Positions 44,209-55,000 of a stretch of DNA of 64,000 bases are shown piece by piece. The first letter of the stretch is position 1. Each line of letters starts with the position of its first letter. The DNA comes from a virus: positions 1-64,000 of the IMG/VR virus record IMGVR_UViG_3300027833_002080; one strand, given 5' to 3'. The position numbers were made by a program, and so were the translations under genes. Under the pieces are notes generated by a model. It had not been told where the DNA came from and searched no databases. It saw only the letters and a list, made by a program, of their open reading frames with translations.

Positions 44209-44487
44209 ATGGCGCAAGAATTAAATGAAAATACAGCAGTACAAATAAGTGTAAAAACTTTGGCAGGAATAGCAGTTGGTTTAGGTACAATAATAAGTAT
44301 GTGGTTTGTACTACAAGCTGACATAGCTGAAGCTAAATTACTTCCTGCTGCTCCAGACCCTGTAATAACAAGGATGGAATTTGATATGAAAGATAAGCTT
44401 ATACGTCAAACGATTATGTCTACACAGGAAGATGTTACGGAAATTAAAGATGACTTAAAAGCAATTAAACAAAAATTGTATGAATAA
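44209..44487 (+). CDS. Small single-pass membrane protein (92 aa)
   Basis: One hydrophobic helix is visible (about residues 15-35, VKTLAGIAVGLGTIISMWFVL), followed by an acidic/Lys-rich coiled-coil tail (TQEDVTEIKDDLKAIKQKLYE). Size and layout fit a holin-, antiholin- or inner-membrane spanin-like protein. Its gene overlaps the next by eight bases, between other envelope-targeted genes. Confidence 0.55.
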   Translation: MAQELNENTAVQISVKTLAGIAVGLGTIISMWFVLQADIAEAKLLPAAPDPVITRMEFDMKDKLIRQTIMSTQEDVTEIKDDLKAIKQKLYE

Positions 44488-44845
44488 GTTATTAATATTT
44501 TTACTACCTTTAACAGTTACAGCTCAAGAGTTTGTTAGTTCTAGCTCATTTAATTCTAAGATAGCTAAAGGAACAGTGGTAATTGAGTTCTGGGCTGAGT
44601 GGAACGCAGGTAATCAAGTTGATTTTTTACCTTCGTTAAAAGATTGCGAGTCATACAGGCTGTGTATTGTAAAAGGAGCTAAGGTTCAAAAAGAATACAA
44701 AGTAACGGCTATACCTACAGTTATTATATTTGATAACGGGGTAGAGCAAAATAGGTTTAATCCTAATATAATGATGCAGTTAGCTGCAACTAAAAAGAAA
44801 GTACAAAAATCAATTGATAACATAACACTAAGTAAATTTCAGTAA
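44480..44845 (+). CDS. Exported thioredoxin-fold protein lacking the active-site cysteines (121 aa)
   Basis: A signal peptide (MNKLLIFLLPLTVTAQ, predicted cut before Gln16) precedes a thioredoxin fold. VVIEFWAEWNAGNQVDFLPSL aligns with the usual VlVdFwAeWCgpCk block, but Trp41 is followed by NAGN, so both catalytic cysteines are replaced. The cis-proline loop is retained as VTAIPTVIIF (Pro79). Two other cysteines are present at 56 and 62. It cannot perform normal dithiol exchange and may be a binding or chaperone domain in the periplasm. It is inside the host-envelope cassette. Confidence 0.75.
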   Translation: MNKLLIFLLPLTVTAQEFVSSSSFNSKIAKGTVVIEFWAEWNAGNQVDFLPSLKDCESYRLCIVKGAKVQKEYKVTAIPTVIIFDNGVEQNRFNPNIMMQLAATKKKVQKSIDNITLSKFQ

Positions 44846-44964
44846 TGAAAAAATTAAAAGCCACTTTAAGCAAAGTACACACATCAACTATAGCCATTTC
44901 TTTTTTTTGGACTGCTATGGTGATATGCTACATAATAGGTTTTATAATATTAACACATTCTTAA
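44845..44964 (+). CDS. Small single-TM membrane protein (39 aa)
   Basis: The start overlaps the previous stop (TAATG), supporting translation. The product MKKLKATLSKVHTSTIAISF continues into a hydrophobic helix (FFWTAMVICYIIGFIIL). A short basic N-terminus and a single transmembrane helix fit a small holin-like or spanin-like component. The role is uncertain. Confidence 0.5.
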   Translation: MKKLKATLSKVHTSTIAISFFWTAMVICYIIGFIILTHS

Positions 44965-44974
44965 ATAAATAACA

Positions 44975-45373
44975 ATGGCAACTGTAACAACAAAATTAAC
45001 AATTACTTCGCAAGATTTAGTTTCAAATGCTTTAAGTATAGCTTTAACTACTAAAGCTACTGTAGCACACACTACCGGGTTAGCGCGAGCTCCTATTACA
45101 TCTACTTTAAAAACTACTGCTGCGGGGCAAGTAACTCTATATACAGCTAATGATTTTTCGTCTGGAGCTTACATGTTTATTAAAAACACAGACGTTACTG
45201 CTTTAGACTATATTTATATTTACGCAGATACTGCTGCTGATGATCCTGTACTGTTAAAGTTAGCAGGAGGTGAATTTGCATTTTTGCCTATGAGTTCAGA
45301 CACTACGTTAAAAGCGTACACAGCAACTAGTGGTACAATTGTAGAATGGATGGTTTTTGGAACAGACGCATAA
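44975..45373 (+). CDS. Small beta-rich structural-like protein (132 aa)
   Basis: Residues are dominated by Thr, Ala, Val and Ser in strand-like order (TKATVAHTTGLARAPITSTLKTT...YMFIKNTDVTALDYIYIYADT). There is no signal peptide or Cys. This composition resembles small phage decoration or tail-tip proteins. It sits within the envelope cassette, so a fibre-associated role is also possible. Confidence 0.45.
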   Translation: MATVTTKLTITSQDLVSNALSIALTTKATVAHTTGLARAPITSTLKTTAAGQVTLYTANDFSSGAYMFIKNTDVTALDYIYIYADTAADDPVLLKLAGGEFAFLPMSSDTTLKAYTATSGTIVEWMVFGTDA

Positions 45374-45374
45374 T

Positions 45375-45830
45375 ATGAAACTAAGTAAAAACTTTGCGTT
45401 GTCTGAGATAATTCACAGCAACACAGCTAAAAGATTAGGGATAGAAAATGAGCCGACTAAAGCGCACTTGCAGAATATGCAGCATCTTATTGATGATCTT
45501 ATACAGCCTCTTCGTAGCAGTATTGGTCCTATCAGGATCAGTAGTGGTTATCGCAACCCGGCGCTCAATCGTGCTATTGGTGGCAGTCGTTCTTCGCAGC
45601 ACTGCAAAGGTGAGGCATTGGACATCCAGTTTTGGCAGATGGGGAAGATGATGAACGAACTTATCTATGAGTGGATTTTAGATTCAGGTTTAGAGTTTGA
45701 CCAGATGATTAATGAGTTTGACTTTGCTTGGATACATATATCTTTAAAAGCTAAAGATAATAGAAAACAAGTACTCGAAGCCTACAAAGATGAGGATGGA
45801 GATACTAAATACAAATACGCAGATGTTTAA
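45375..45830 (+). CDS. Peptidase M15-type endolysin (about 151 aa)
   Basis: The product MKLSKNFALSEIIHSNTA...IRISSGYRNPALNRAIGG...SQHCKGEALDIQF...FAWIHISL follows the M15 (D-Ala-D-Ala carboxypeptidase/L-Ala-D-Glu endopeptidase) pattern. The zinc ligands are His in SSQH, Asp in LDIQ and His in WIHISL. It cuts peptide bridges of peptidoglycan for lysis. There is no signal peptide, so it needs a holin or other access route, for which the following gene is a candidate. The ATG at 45375 is used rather than the upstream in-frame TTG at 45357. Confidence 0.8.
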   Translation: MKLSKNFALSEIIHSNTAKRLGIENEPTKAHLQNMQHLIDDLIQPLRSSIGPIRISSGYRNPALNRAIGGSRSSQHCKGEALDIQFWQMGKMMNELIYEWILDSGLEFDQMINEFDFAWIHISLKAKDNRKQVLEAYKDEDGDTKYKYADV

Positions 45831-46212
45831 AAATATACTTAAAAGTTTAGTAGGGCAAGCCTCTAGTATAATAGATGAAGTTGTTACTACAGATGAAGAA
45901 CGATTAGTTCTTAAAAACAAATTAGAACAGTTAGGGAAGGAGCATGAACAGGAAGTGTTCAAACTAGAAGTAGAGGATAGAAAAAGTGCCAGAACAATGT
46001 TCACTGATGATAGTGTCATACAAAAGGTACTAGCTATTATCTTTACTTGCGCTTATTTCTTTATATCTTATTTTATGTTTAAATATTTTATAACTAATAC
46101 ACTAGATCTTTCTGACTACGAGATAGGATTTATCTCAACAGTCTTTGGGGCAATGTCAAGTAAAGTGAACACAATAATTGACTTTTTCTTTGGAGGATCT
46201 TCTAAAAAATAA
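45823..46212 (+). CDS. Holin-like membrane protein (129 aa)
   Basis: After a charged coiled-coil segment (EERLVLKNKLEQLGKEHEQE) the protein has two hydrophobic helices: VIQKVLAIIFTCAYFFISYFM and YEIGFISTVFGAMSSKVNTII. It ends FFFGGSSKK. It overlaps the end of the endolysin gene by eight bases. This gene order and topology are what is expected for a holin that releases the M15 enzyme. An in-frame ATG 33 bases upstream is an alternative start, but it would give a longer overlap. Confidence 0.6.
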   Translation: MFKNILKSLVGQASSIIDEVVTTDEERLVLKNKLEQLGKEHEQEVFKLEVEDRKSARTMFTDDSVIQKVLAIIFTCAYFFISYFMFKYFITNTLDLSDYEIGFISTVFGAMSSKVNTIIDFFFGGSSKK

Positions 46213-46217
46213 AAATA

Positions 46218-46940
46218 ATGACGTTAAATGAAATAGCATATAATTTACTAAATCTAGTGCGAGGTGGTAAGTCTAATCAAGATGAAACTATTTCTATTGA
46301 GCAGATTAAATTTAATATAAAGCATTATCGAGCTATGTTTATTCGTAGAGATTTTGCAAAAAATAATGTTATATCTAGACATTCAGAGCAAGACTTAGGT
46401 TGTGTTGAGCTTGAGAGGGTTAACGCTTCTCAGTGCTGCAACTTACCTGTAACTTACTCAGTGTTTAGAAGTAAAACTAAAATACCTAAAACAGTAAGAT
46501 TAAACTTTAAAGAAGCTTTAACTTACATAGGGGATGTTACTGGAACTACGACAATACCTTTAGTAGATTCTCATAGCATACAATGGTTACCATATGATAA
46601 ATACACAAAAGGTAGGTATAAATCGTATATGATTGCAGATTATCTGTATATTTACAACGCTGATGGTATTGATACAGTAAATGTAAGAGGCATATTTGAA
46701 GATCCTGATGAGGTTGCGTTGTATTCTCAGTGTGGAGAACAAGATCCTTTAACAGGAGAATACTTTACACCATGCTATGATTCAGCAAAAGATCCATTCC
46801 CTATATCGATGGATATGATAAGTTTAATTAACCAAGGTATCACAAGCGGAGAGCTAACATTAATTACATCTACGTTTAATGATACCACTAACGATAGAGC
46901 GCAGGATAGGCCAACAGCTCCTGCACCTAATAATAACTAA
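46218..46940 (+). CDS. Probable tail ring / adaptor protein (crAss-like)
   Basis: The 240-residue protein opens MTLNEIAYNLLNLVRGGKSN, then has SIEQIKFNIKHYRAMFIRRDF and LGCVELERVNAS. This pattern fits P22 gp4-like and crAss-like tail ring proteins, which attach below the portal adaptor. The C-terminal part is disordered (DRPTAPAPNNN). It begins the second structural block after the lysis genes. Confidence 0.6.
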   Translation: MTLNEIAYNLLNLVRGGKSNQDETISIEQIKFNIKHYRAMFIRRDFAKNNVISRHSEQDLGCVELERVNASQCCNLPVTYSVFRSKTKIPKTVRLNFKEALTYIGDVTGTTTIPLVDSHSIQWLPYDKYTKGRYKSYMIADYLYIYNADGIDTVNVRGIFEDPDEVALYSQCGEQDPLTGEYFTPCYDSAKDPFPISMDMISLINQGITSGELTLITSTFNDTTNDRAQDRPTAPAPNNN

Positions 46941-46955
46941 CTAAAATTTAAAACG

Positions 46956-47537
46956 ATGGCAAATAATAATTTTGACGATTTTTTACTAGATCCTTCTCAC
47001 GACGATTTAGATTCATTACACCAAGACTCAGAACGTCAACTGTATAAAGATGGTGGAACTCGCGCAGACAGACGTATCAAAAGAAACGTAGAAAAAGGTA
47101 ATCTTAAAAAAGCTGCTAGAATTTCTGCACGACAAACAAAACGTATGGATAGAAAAGCAAGTAAAAAAATAAAAAAAGGACCTTTAACTAAAGCAATTAA
47201 AGATACTTCAGAGCTTTCTAAAAAGCAAAAGTCGGCAGTTAACGTTGCTAATAAGCCTGCTGAGAAGCCTAAATTTAAACCAACTCCTACTACTAAAGCA
47301 CAAGCAGCCCCTCAAGGAGCTACTAATGCGCCAGGTAAAACTAAAACTAAAAGAGGTACTGGAGTTACATACGAAGGTGCGTGGAGAGATAATAAGAACA
47401 ACGTAAAGAGCAAGTACAAAACTTATAAAGAGTTTGAGTCAGCAGCTAAAGCTTACAATAAAAAGAAGGATGCAGCTAAAGCTAAACCTAAAGCTAAGCC
47501 TAAAGTAAAGGCAGATAATATGAGTACAAGATCTTAA
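46956..47537 (+). CDS. Very basic Lys-rich protein (193 aa)
   Basis: An acidic N-terminus (FDDFLLDPSHDDLDSLHQD) gives way to a strongly basic Lys/Arg/Ala/Pro-rich body, with KKAARISARQ, KSAVNVANKPAEKPKF and a tail KAKPKAKPKVKAD. It contains the GG motif YKDGGTRADRR (residues 30-40). The composition resembles histone-H1-like or DNA-condensing phage internal proteins. Function is inferred from composition only. Confidence 0.45.
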   Translation: MANNNFDDFLLDPSHDDLDSLHQDSERQLYKDGGTRADRRIKRNVEKGNLKKAARISARQTKRMDRKASKKIKKGPLTKAIKDTSELSKKQKSAVNVANKPAEKPKFKPTPTTKAQAAPQGATNAPGKTKTKRGTGVTYEGAWRDNKNNVKSKYKTYKEFESAAKAYNKKKDAAKAKPKAKPKVKADNMSTRS

Positions 47538-48013
47538 TGAGTTATACTCTTAGAGATATATATAAGGATTATACAAAATCATGTAACAATCCTGTAGATA
47601 GTTTAACTTTTCGAGATATATGTTCAGATTTCAATATTGAAGTAATGGACTATATCTTGGATGGTAACTCTTTTAATATAGGGTTTAACCTATCAACCAT
47701 TGCTATCACTAGACACGATAGAGATCCTCGAAACCCTAGAATAGATTGGGGAGAGAGTAATAAGTATAGAAAAGAACTTATAGCTGAAGGAAAAAAGATT
47801 TACGACGTAGTAACAAACGAAGGAGAACAATGGTTTATATACCATACAGACTCTTTTTATTGTAAGTTTTATTGGAATAAAGGAAAATGTAAAGTAAAAA
47901 ATAAGTCCGTGTATCGTTTTGACGCTACAAGAGGCGTTAAAGGAAATAAAGATAAACTTATAAACCTTTTAAAAACTGATGATTTAGCATACTTAAGATT
48001 TAAAAAGAAATAA
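47537..48013 (+). CDS. Conserved crAss-like virion protein (158 aa)
   Basis: MSYTLRDIYKDYTKS...FRDICSDFNIEVMDYILDGN, then IDWGESNKYRKELIAEGK, DSFYCKFYWNKGKCKVKNK and YRFDATRGVKGNKDKL form a recognisable phage family of unknown function found in many Bacteroidetes phages. It is basic and probably structural or assembly-related, given its position between ring proteins. The next gene starts inside its stop codon. Confidence 0.55.
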   Translation: MSYTLRDIYKDYTKSCNNPVDSLTFRDICSDFNIEVMDYILDGNSFNIGFNLSTIAITRHDRDPRNPRIDWGESNKYRKELIAEGKKIYDVVTNEGEQWFIYHTDSFYCKFYWNKGKCKVKNKSVYRFDATRGVKGNKDKLINLLKTDDLAYLRFKKK

Positions 48014-48180
48014 TGGCTAAAAATAAAAAAGGAAAAGAGCAAGGTGCAGACGGCAAAGCTTGCTGGGAAGGTTACAGATATAACGGCACTGTAAATGGTA
48101 AAGATAAATGTGTAAAAATAAATCGCTATGGTGGCTTTATTGAAGAGCCTTCTGTAGTAAATTTAGATAAGTTAACGTAA
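48013..48180 (+). CDS. Small virion-like protein with CWxGY motif (55 aa)
   Basis: The product is MAKNKKGKEQGADGKACWEGY followed by RYNGTVNGKDKCVKINRYGGF. The CWEGY...Gx(n)KCV segment resembles a short Cys/Trp motif seen at ends of phage structural proteins. YGGF at residues 39-42 is the YGG motif shared with other late proteins here. TAATG overlaps on both sides support expression. Function is unknown. Confidence 0.5.
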   Translation: MAKNKKGKEQGADGKACWEGYRYNGTVNGKDKCVKINRYGGFIEEPSVVNLDKLT

Positions 48181-49061
48181 TGGCTATATATAGAACAGAA
48201 TCAAGTAAGATAATAATACGTAAAGTATTCAGAGATTTAAAGCTTCAACATAGTAATTGGATTGACGATGCTATAGAATGGATAGGGGAAGCTTTAGAGC
48301 ATATAGGGTCAAGCACACAGCTTGTGACTAAGACATGTGTATTACCTATAAAAGATCACAGACATTTTTTACCTGCAGATCTGTATTATATAAACCAAGT
48401 TGCTGTAAACTCGGCTGTCACAGATAAAATCGACCAAGATCTTGATGCTTTAATTAAGACAGTTAAGCATTTAAATAAAACTATTGAAGACGCTAAAGAG
48501 CAAGGTATGAATTATGACAACACAGTTGTTACTTTGCAAGAAATTAATTCTCGGATAGTTGTTTTAGAAAACGCTTACTTTGAGGATGTGACAAGTTTAG
48601 CGCCTTTGCAATATGGAGCTAGTACGTTTCATGATAGTATACACTGTGAAAGTTGTGTAAATAGAAACGCAAAAAATGAAGATACATACATTATAGATAA
48701 TGGATACATAAAGACTTCTTTTACGACAGGAAAGATATGTCTTAGTTATACAGTATTTCCTACTGATGGAGATAACTTCCCTTTAGTGCCAGCAGACATT
48801 AGTTTTAAAGAAGCTATGTTCTGGTACATTTATAAAAAATTACTATTGTCTATGCCTACTTTGGTTAATAACGGAATAGATTACGCTTTTGCTGAGGAGC
48901 AATGGAAGTACTATTGTACACAAGCTCGTAATGCTGCTAATTATCCAGATATAGATAGATACGAATCGTTTATGAATCAATGGGTAAGAATGATCCCATC
49001 TTTAAATAAACATGATTTAGGTTTTGAGCAATTAAATACTAGAGAAAACTTACTAAGGTAA
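48180..49061 (+). CDS. Probable tail ring protein (crAss-like, 293 aa)
   Basis: The N-terminus MAIYRTESSKIIIRKVFRDL, the segment SNWIDDAIEWIGEALEHIGSS and the later HRHFLPADLYYINQVAVNS fit another crAss-like ring or connector protein, with a helical middle (LIKTVKHLNKTIEDAKEQ) and a Trp/Tyr-rich C-terminus. It overlaps the muzzle-like gene by one base (TAATG), so the tail base is translated as a unit. Confidence 0.6.
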   Translation: MAIYRTESSKIIIRKVFRDLKLQHSNWIDDAIEWIGEALEHIGSSTQLVTKTCVLPIKDHRHFLPADLYYINQVAVNSAVTDKIDQDLDALIKTVKHLNKTIEDAKEQGMNYDNTVVTLQEINSRIVVLENAYFEDVTSLAPLQYGASTFHDSIHCESCVNRNAKNEDTYIIDNGYIKTSFTTGKICLSYTVFPTDGDNFPLVPADISFKEAMFWYIYKKLLLSMPTLVNNGIDYAFAEEQWKYYCTQARNAANYPDIDRYESFMNQWVRMIPSLNKHDLGFEQLNTRENLLR

Positions 49062-52000
49062 TGACGGAAAAAAGATTTTTAAAAGGATTATTCAAAGACA
49101 CAGGTCATTTAGATCAACCTGAAGGTACGTGGAGATACGCTTTAAATGCAGTATTGAATACACAAAAAGGGGCAATATCTAATGAAGCTGGAGCTGAGCA
49201 CATAACTAAAATAGATCCAAATTTTAAAGCAATAGGAGCTATAGAAATTTCAGACGGTAGAGTAGTTTTATTTTTAAAAAACTTGACTGATAAGCAAGCA
49301 ATGATAGTGCTGCTTAATAATAATATAGTTACAATTCTGTTTCAACCTCCTCTTTTGTTTGACTTAAATTTTAATACATCTTACCCAATTGAAGGTACGT
49401 TTAAAATTGACTCTAAAGGGGATCTTGTTGTGTACTGGGTAGATGCTTTAAATCCTCCCAGAGCGTTTAACGTGACTCGACAACAAAGAGCACTAAATGA
49501 TGGGAGTAATTTTACACGTTTATACGGGTTAAATGCGTCTTCTTTTCAAAATAGCTTTGACATTACATCGCATTTAGATATTTTAAATCTTTTTCCAAGT
49601 TCTGGGCCCGTACCTAAAATAAGTATAAGTACTGATCCCTTAGATCCCACAATTAAAGAAGGGGGAGGATTGTTAACTGGCGTGTATTATTTAGCGCTTG
49701 CGTACGTAGATGAAGATTTAGTGGCAACTAACTATTTATCTATATCAGATCCTATTTCTATTGTAGAAGAATTTGAATTTACTAAACCTACAACTAAAGT
49801 AGACGGAGCTAAAGCAGGAAGCCAGACTTCTAAATCTATTACATGGTCAATAAATAACTTAAACCCTGATTATAAATATATTAGGCCTATTGTTATACGT
49901 AAATTAGATACCGCAGTTGATGCTTTTAGGCTTAATGATGTAGCAAATATACCTTACACTACAGTAGTAACTTCTAAAAAAATTACTTTTTCTGGAGTAG
50001 AAGGAGTTGCTAGTGCAGCTGTAGCAGATGTAATAATAGATACAATAGGGTATGAATCAGCTAAGACGATTAATCAATTAGATAATGTTTTATATTTAGG
50101 AAATGTTACAAGTAATAAAGATGTAGGTTTTCAAAAGTACGCTAACGCAATACAAGTAGAGTCTACAGTTAAACCTATTACGTACTTTGATCCGTTTTAT
50201 GCAAGTCAAGATAATCTTGAAACTGGGTTTGCAACTTCGGCTGTTGATGGAGGGTATACAATAGATTCTACAAAATCTTATAGAAATCATATACTTAACT
50301 CTCAACACAGAGGGTATATGAGAGATGAAACATATGCTTTATATGTAGCGTTTGTTTTAAAAGACGGGTCAATGTCTTATGCATATCACATTCCAGGGAG
50401 AGAAAATTTATATGTTTCTGAAAAAACACCTTTATCTGATGGGGGAGATTTAAATGAATTGCACATGGCTGCATTAGGCCCACATTCTAAACAGTTTCAT
50501 TTAACGGATAGCAGTAGCCCATCATCTTTAGTAGATAATTTTTTCGAAAACAGATTAAGTTCTCCTAGACAGCAAATGAATTACTGGGAAAACTCTACAG
50601 AATTATATCCAGATACTGGAAATTACGACATTTTTCATATAAAATCTAACGGTACATCGGCAGACGGTACTGAAATTTCTCCTAGTATTGCAGCAAATAA
50701 AACATTAAAAAATCAAAACGTAAGACATCATCATTTTCCATCAAATGATAATTACTTTAGAAGAAGTATAAATGCCGGGCATGTAGGGAGTTCATCTGTA
50801 GCTACGGTAAGTACCTCTAGCTATGCAAATAATGTAGATTGGTCAGGTACAGTTAAGTTTTATAGAAGTGACAGCAATACAAGTTCATACGGAAATGTAG
50901 CAGGGGCAGCTAACATCGCAGCAATACATAACCAAACAAAATATACAGGAGATCAAATGAGTGATGCTTTGTCTCCTCAATGGAGCCCCCCACTGTTATT
51001 TCAATCGGCAGGCCTAAGTAACATGACTAATGCTAACTTAGTAGGAGAAGATTTTTATAGAGAAGAGAGCACTGCAATAACAAATGCTAACAACGCTGGG
51101 ACAGTAACAATTAATAACGGATTGTACAATGGAGGTACAGGTGTATTTGTAGCAGATCAAGCTATGACTATTTCAAACATGAAATTCAAAGTTTGGTGGT
51201 TTAGAGATGAGGCCAACTTTGACACAATGAAAGCAAGAGTTGTTATAGAGACGGCTAATAATGAGAGATATTATACCATACCGGATGGTGACGTTACAAA
51301 TGGTGATTGGGGAGTTTCTGGATATAATACAAATTTGGGTGTAAATCATTGGGATTATAATTATAAAGATAACCTTAACGAAATGTACCCGGAGGCCACA
51401 ACTGCACACGGAACCGTATCTGGTCTACCAGTTCCTATTACTTTAGGGATAGGAGATAAAATGTGGGTTGAAGGTAGAGCTTTTATAGGGCATGATCCTG
51501 ATAAAGGTATACGTCAGGCAGGTACAACAGAAAGTGATGGGCCACAACAGCCTAGTGGATCAGATAACTATTGGCAATTTGATATTGATACCACTCCTAC
51601 TAGTGGGTATACTACAACTGGATATGATTCTGTAGTTTCACATAATGTAAATGCTCTAGGATTTCACTTAAATAATTTTAAGATTCCTAAAAGCATAGCT
51701 GATAAAGTTCAAGGTTTTCGTGTTTATAGAGCTAAGAGAGGTCATGCCAATAAAACTATTTTAGGGCAAGATATACTTTTACCTATGTCTGAACAGACTA
51801 CAGCTATAGGAGCCTGCTCTGAGGCAAGTGCAGGAGCAGATAGCATTTTAGAAAGTCTTAGTGGCCAGCCAGAGTTATTCCACAAAAAAGAACCTTGGCC
51901 AGGACCTGCTAGCAATTACCCTGAAGGGTACAATCATTTTAGTTTTCATGATTTTAATCTTCTTAGGACTAAAAATAGTTTAGCAGGAGCTACGCATATT

Positions 52001-55000
52001 AAGCCTATTTACATGGTTAACAATCTTGTATGGAATGGACCAACTTTAAAACAAGACAAAAAATCATTAACTACAATAGTAAACTACGATCCATTAACAG
52101 CTAATGAGGTAAAAGAGCATTGGGGGTATGATACAGAATTTAATTGTTACGCTGAAGATATTAACTCTGCAATATTTATAGGGTTAGACTACGTTTTTAA
52201 TGTGCAACCAAATTATGGGGAAGCCGACGTACCAGCATATAGATTTGCACGCATGTTAAATCAAAAAGCAAAAACTTATTTAAGAGGTGATAGTATATTT
52301 GATGCAACAGCTTTAGGTTTTGGGGGTAAGGTGGTAAATAATTTTGGAGAGTCTGCAATTGTTTTGTCAACTAAACAATATATGGGCGCTTTAAAATGTG
52401 AGCCAGACGGTACTGCAGCAGATGAATCGGATTTCTTTGGAAAAGCTCCATTAGACGCGCCACCTTGGTTAGTAAATCAACCTTTAATATCTAGCACACA
52501 AACTGCAGATGTAACTGCTACTATTGCAAATACAAGGTATTTAAATTACATGGTAAATTTACATGCGTATAAAACAGATGTATATAAATCTATTGATAGT
52601 CAAGAGCTCGTTTGGACCGGGTACGAAGTCTTAGGTAAAGATTTAGAAAATTTTATTTTTAACGATGACAGCACTTCAGATAAATATTTAAATCATATAA
52701 AAACAGGAAGTGAATTTAGTTCAAGTGGGTATAACAAAGACACTATATATACTACTAAAAAAGATGCAACACTCATAGGCGATAATGCCACTGGGTATTA
52801 TACTAACGGTATTTTTGGAGGCGATACATTTATTTGCAGATACGGATTTGCATCTGCAATAACGCCAATTGATAATGCGTCAACGTCAAACCCTAAAAGA
52901 GCTATTTATTACAATATTGTTGAAAGTCCTGATAACATTAACTTTAGGCATGCAGAAGATAATGATAGCATGTATTTTCCACATTCTCCTGCAAAAAATG
53001 TTTTAAAGAATGTAGGAGATAGAGATCTAACTCACCAAGATAACGTACGCTATAATGATAATTATTCTTCAGATAGTGATATAAGAACAGCTTTTCCGTT
53101 ACCACTTCGAGATACAACACATACATCTTTTCCTACTAGAACGCATAGAAGTACTACTGCGGATAACACTAGTATAATTGATAACTATAGAATATTTTTA
53201 GCAAATCAGTATAAAGATCTTCCTAAAAATAGAGGAGATTTATGGAAATTATCTAGTTTTAATAATTTATTGTATTTTCATATGGAAAACAGCTTGTTTG
53301 CTACAAAAGGTAAACAAACTATGGAAATGAAAGATGGTACTGAAGCCTTTGTTGGGAGTGGAGATATATTTGTTCAGCCTCCAGATGAGATTCTACAAAC
53401 AACGCTTGGGTATGGAGGTACGCAGTCACAATGGGCTGCTCTTACTACAAGATACGGATACTTTTTTGTAAATAAAAAAGACCGTAAAGTGTTTTTAATG
53501 GCGCAAGCTCTTACAGATATAAGCGCTTTAGGAATGGAAAATTGGTTTAAAGCCAATTTAAAATTTGAGCTAGAAAGCTACGGGTTACCAGAAACTATGG
53601 ACAATCCTATAATTGGTATTGGCCTTCACTCGGTGTGGGATCCTGAACAAAAAAGAATTGTTTTGACCAAAAGAGATAAAAGACCAACCCGTGAATTTAT
53701 ACATAGATATGGTCCTGGAACAAATCCAACTATACAATTCAATAATACTGCTATGCAGTATGAGTTAGTGAACAGCGTAACTACTACTACATCTACAGGG
53801 GAAGCAGGAGCTACTCCTACAGACAATTGGAATCTTTTTATTGAGCAATGGGAAGCAGGAAATGCATATTTATTGCAGAGTTACGAAAGTTTTCAAGAAT
53901 TTGGGCCTAGCGAAATACCTAATGTATTGCCCGCTAATGCAAGTGGGCAGTATAGTTTACCTGTAGGTGCCTTAGTGCTTCTTGATACATATAACCCATT
54001 TGGAGGGTTAACTACAACCGAGTATTTATATACTCTACCAACAACTCCTATTGTGTATTGGCCAGATGAAGGAGGGGCTAATGCGTTAGTTATTAATACA
54101 GTAAGTAATATGCCTGCGCAATTTACTAATGCAGCTGGTGTAGTAGTGTTTTATGAAAATCCTCAAACGTACGTTTCAACGTTAGAAACAACTTCAAACA
54201 CTAATGTGACAACTGCTCTTATAGATTATAATAACCCTAATTATTTTACAAATTCAGGGTGGAGTATATCATTTAATCCTGAGATTAATGCATGGGTGTC
54301 TTTCCATTCTTACATTCCTTATTTGTATTTTAATGCATTAGGAAGTTTTATGGCTTTAAGTGATACTGCATCTACTATTCAAACTAATGATGCAGGCGCT
54401 AAGTTATTAGAATTAGACAGTGTAATATGGTCACATAGAGGTACTAATAATTTTACATATGGGCAATATTACCAAAATTATGTAGATGCAGGCGTTGACT
54501 TAGTAGAAGGTGATTTTGGAACCGGTTTTCCAGAGTATTTTGATACTAATCCTTTTATTATTGATTTTGTTCATAATGAAAATAAAGTAATGGCAGCGTT
54601 GTATTCTAGTATTGCATACACTGTAGATGTTGTAAACGCTAGCCAATCTAATTTATCAGAAGGAGGATTTGATCAGTTTTACGTATACAATACTAACCAA
54701 CTGTCTGGACTACAAGATTTAAAGTACTTAGCCAACACAAGAAAGGTAGGTACGAATTGGAAAATTAATTCATTTAGAGATATGTCTAAGTTATTAAAAC
54801 TTGAGATACAAGATCCAGAAAATTACTGGCTTCACGGAGAAGATACTTTTCTTGGATTTCCGCTATCTGAGCACACTACGACTACAGCAAACAACATGTT
54901 TGTTATAGATGGTATGAATGAAATTATAAATAATTCTTATATAGACGAAGAAAAAATTTGGAGTTCTAGAAAAAAATTCGTAGACAAATGGATAGGAATA

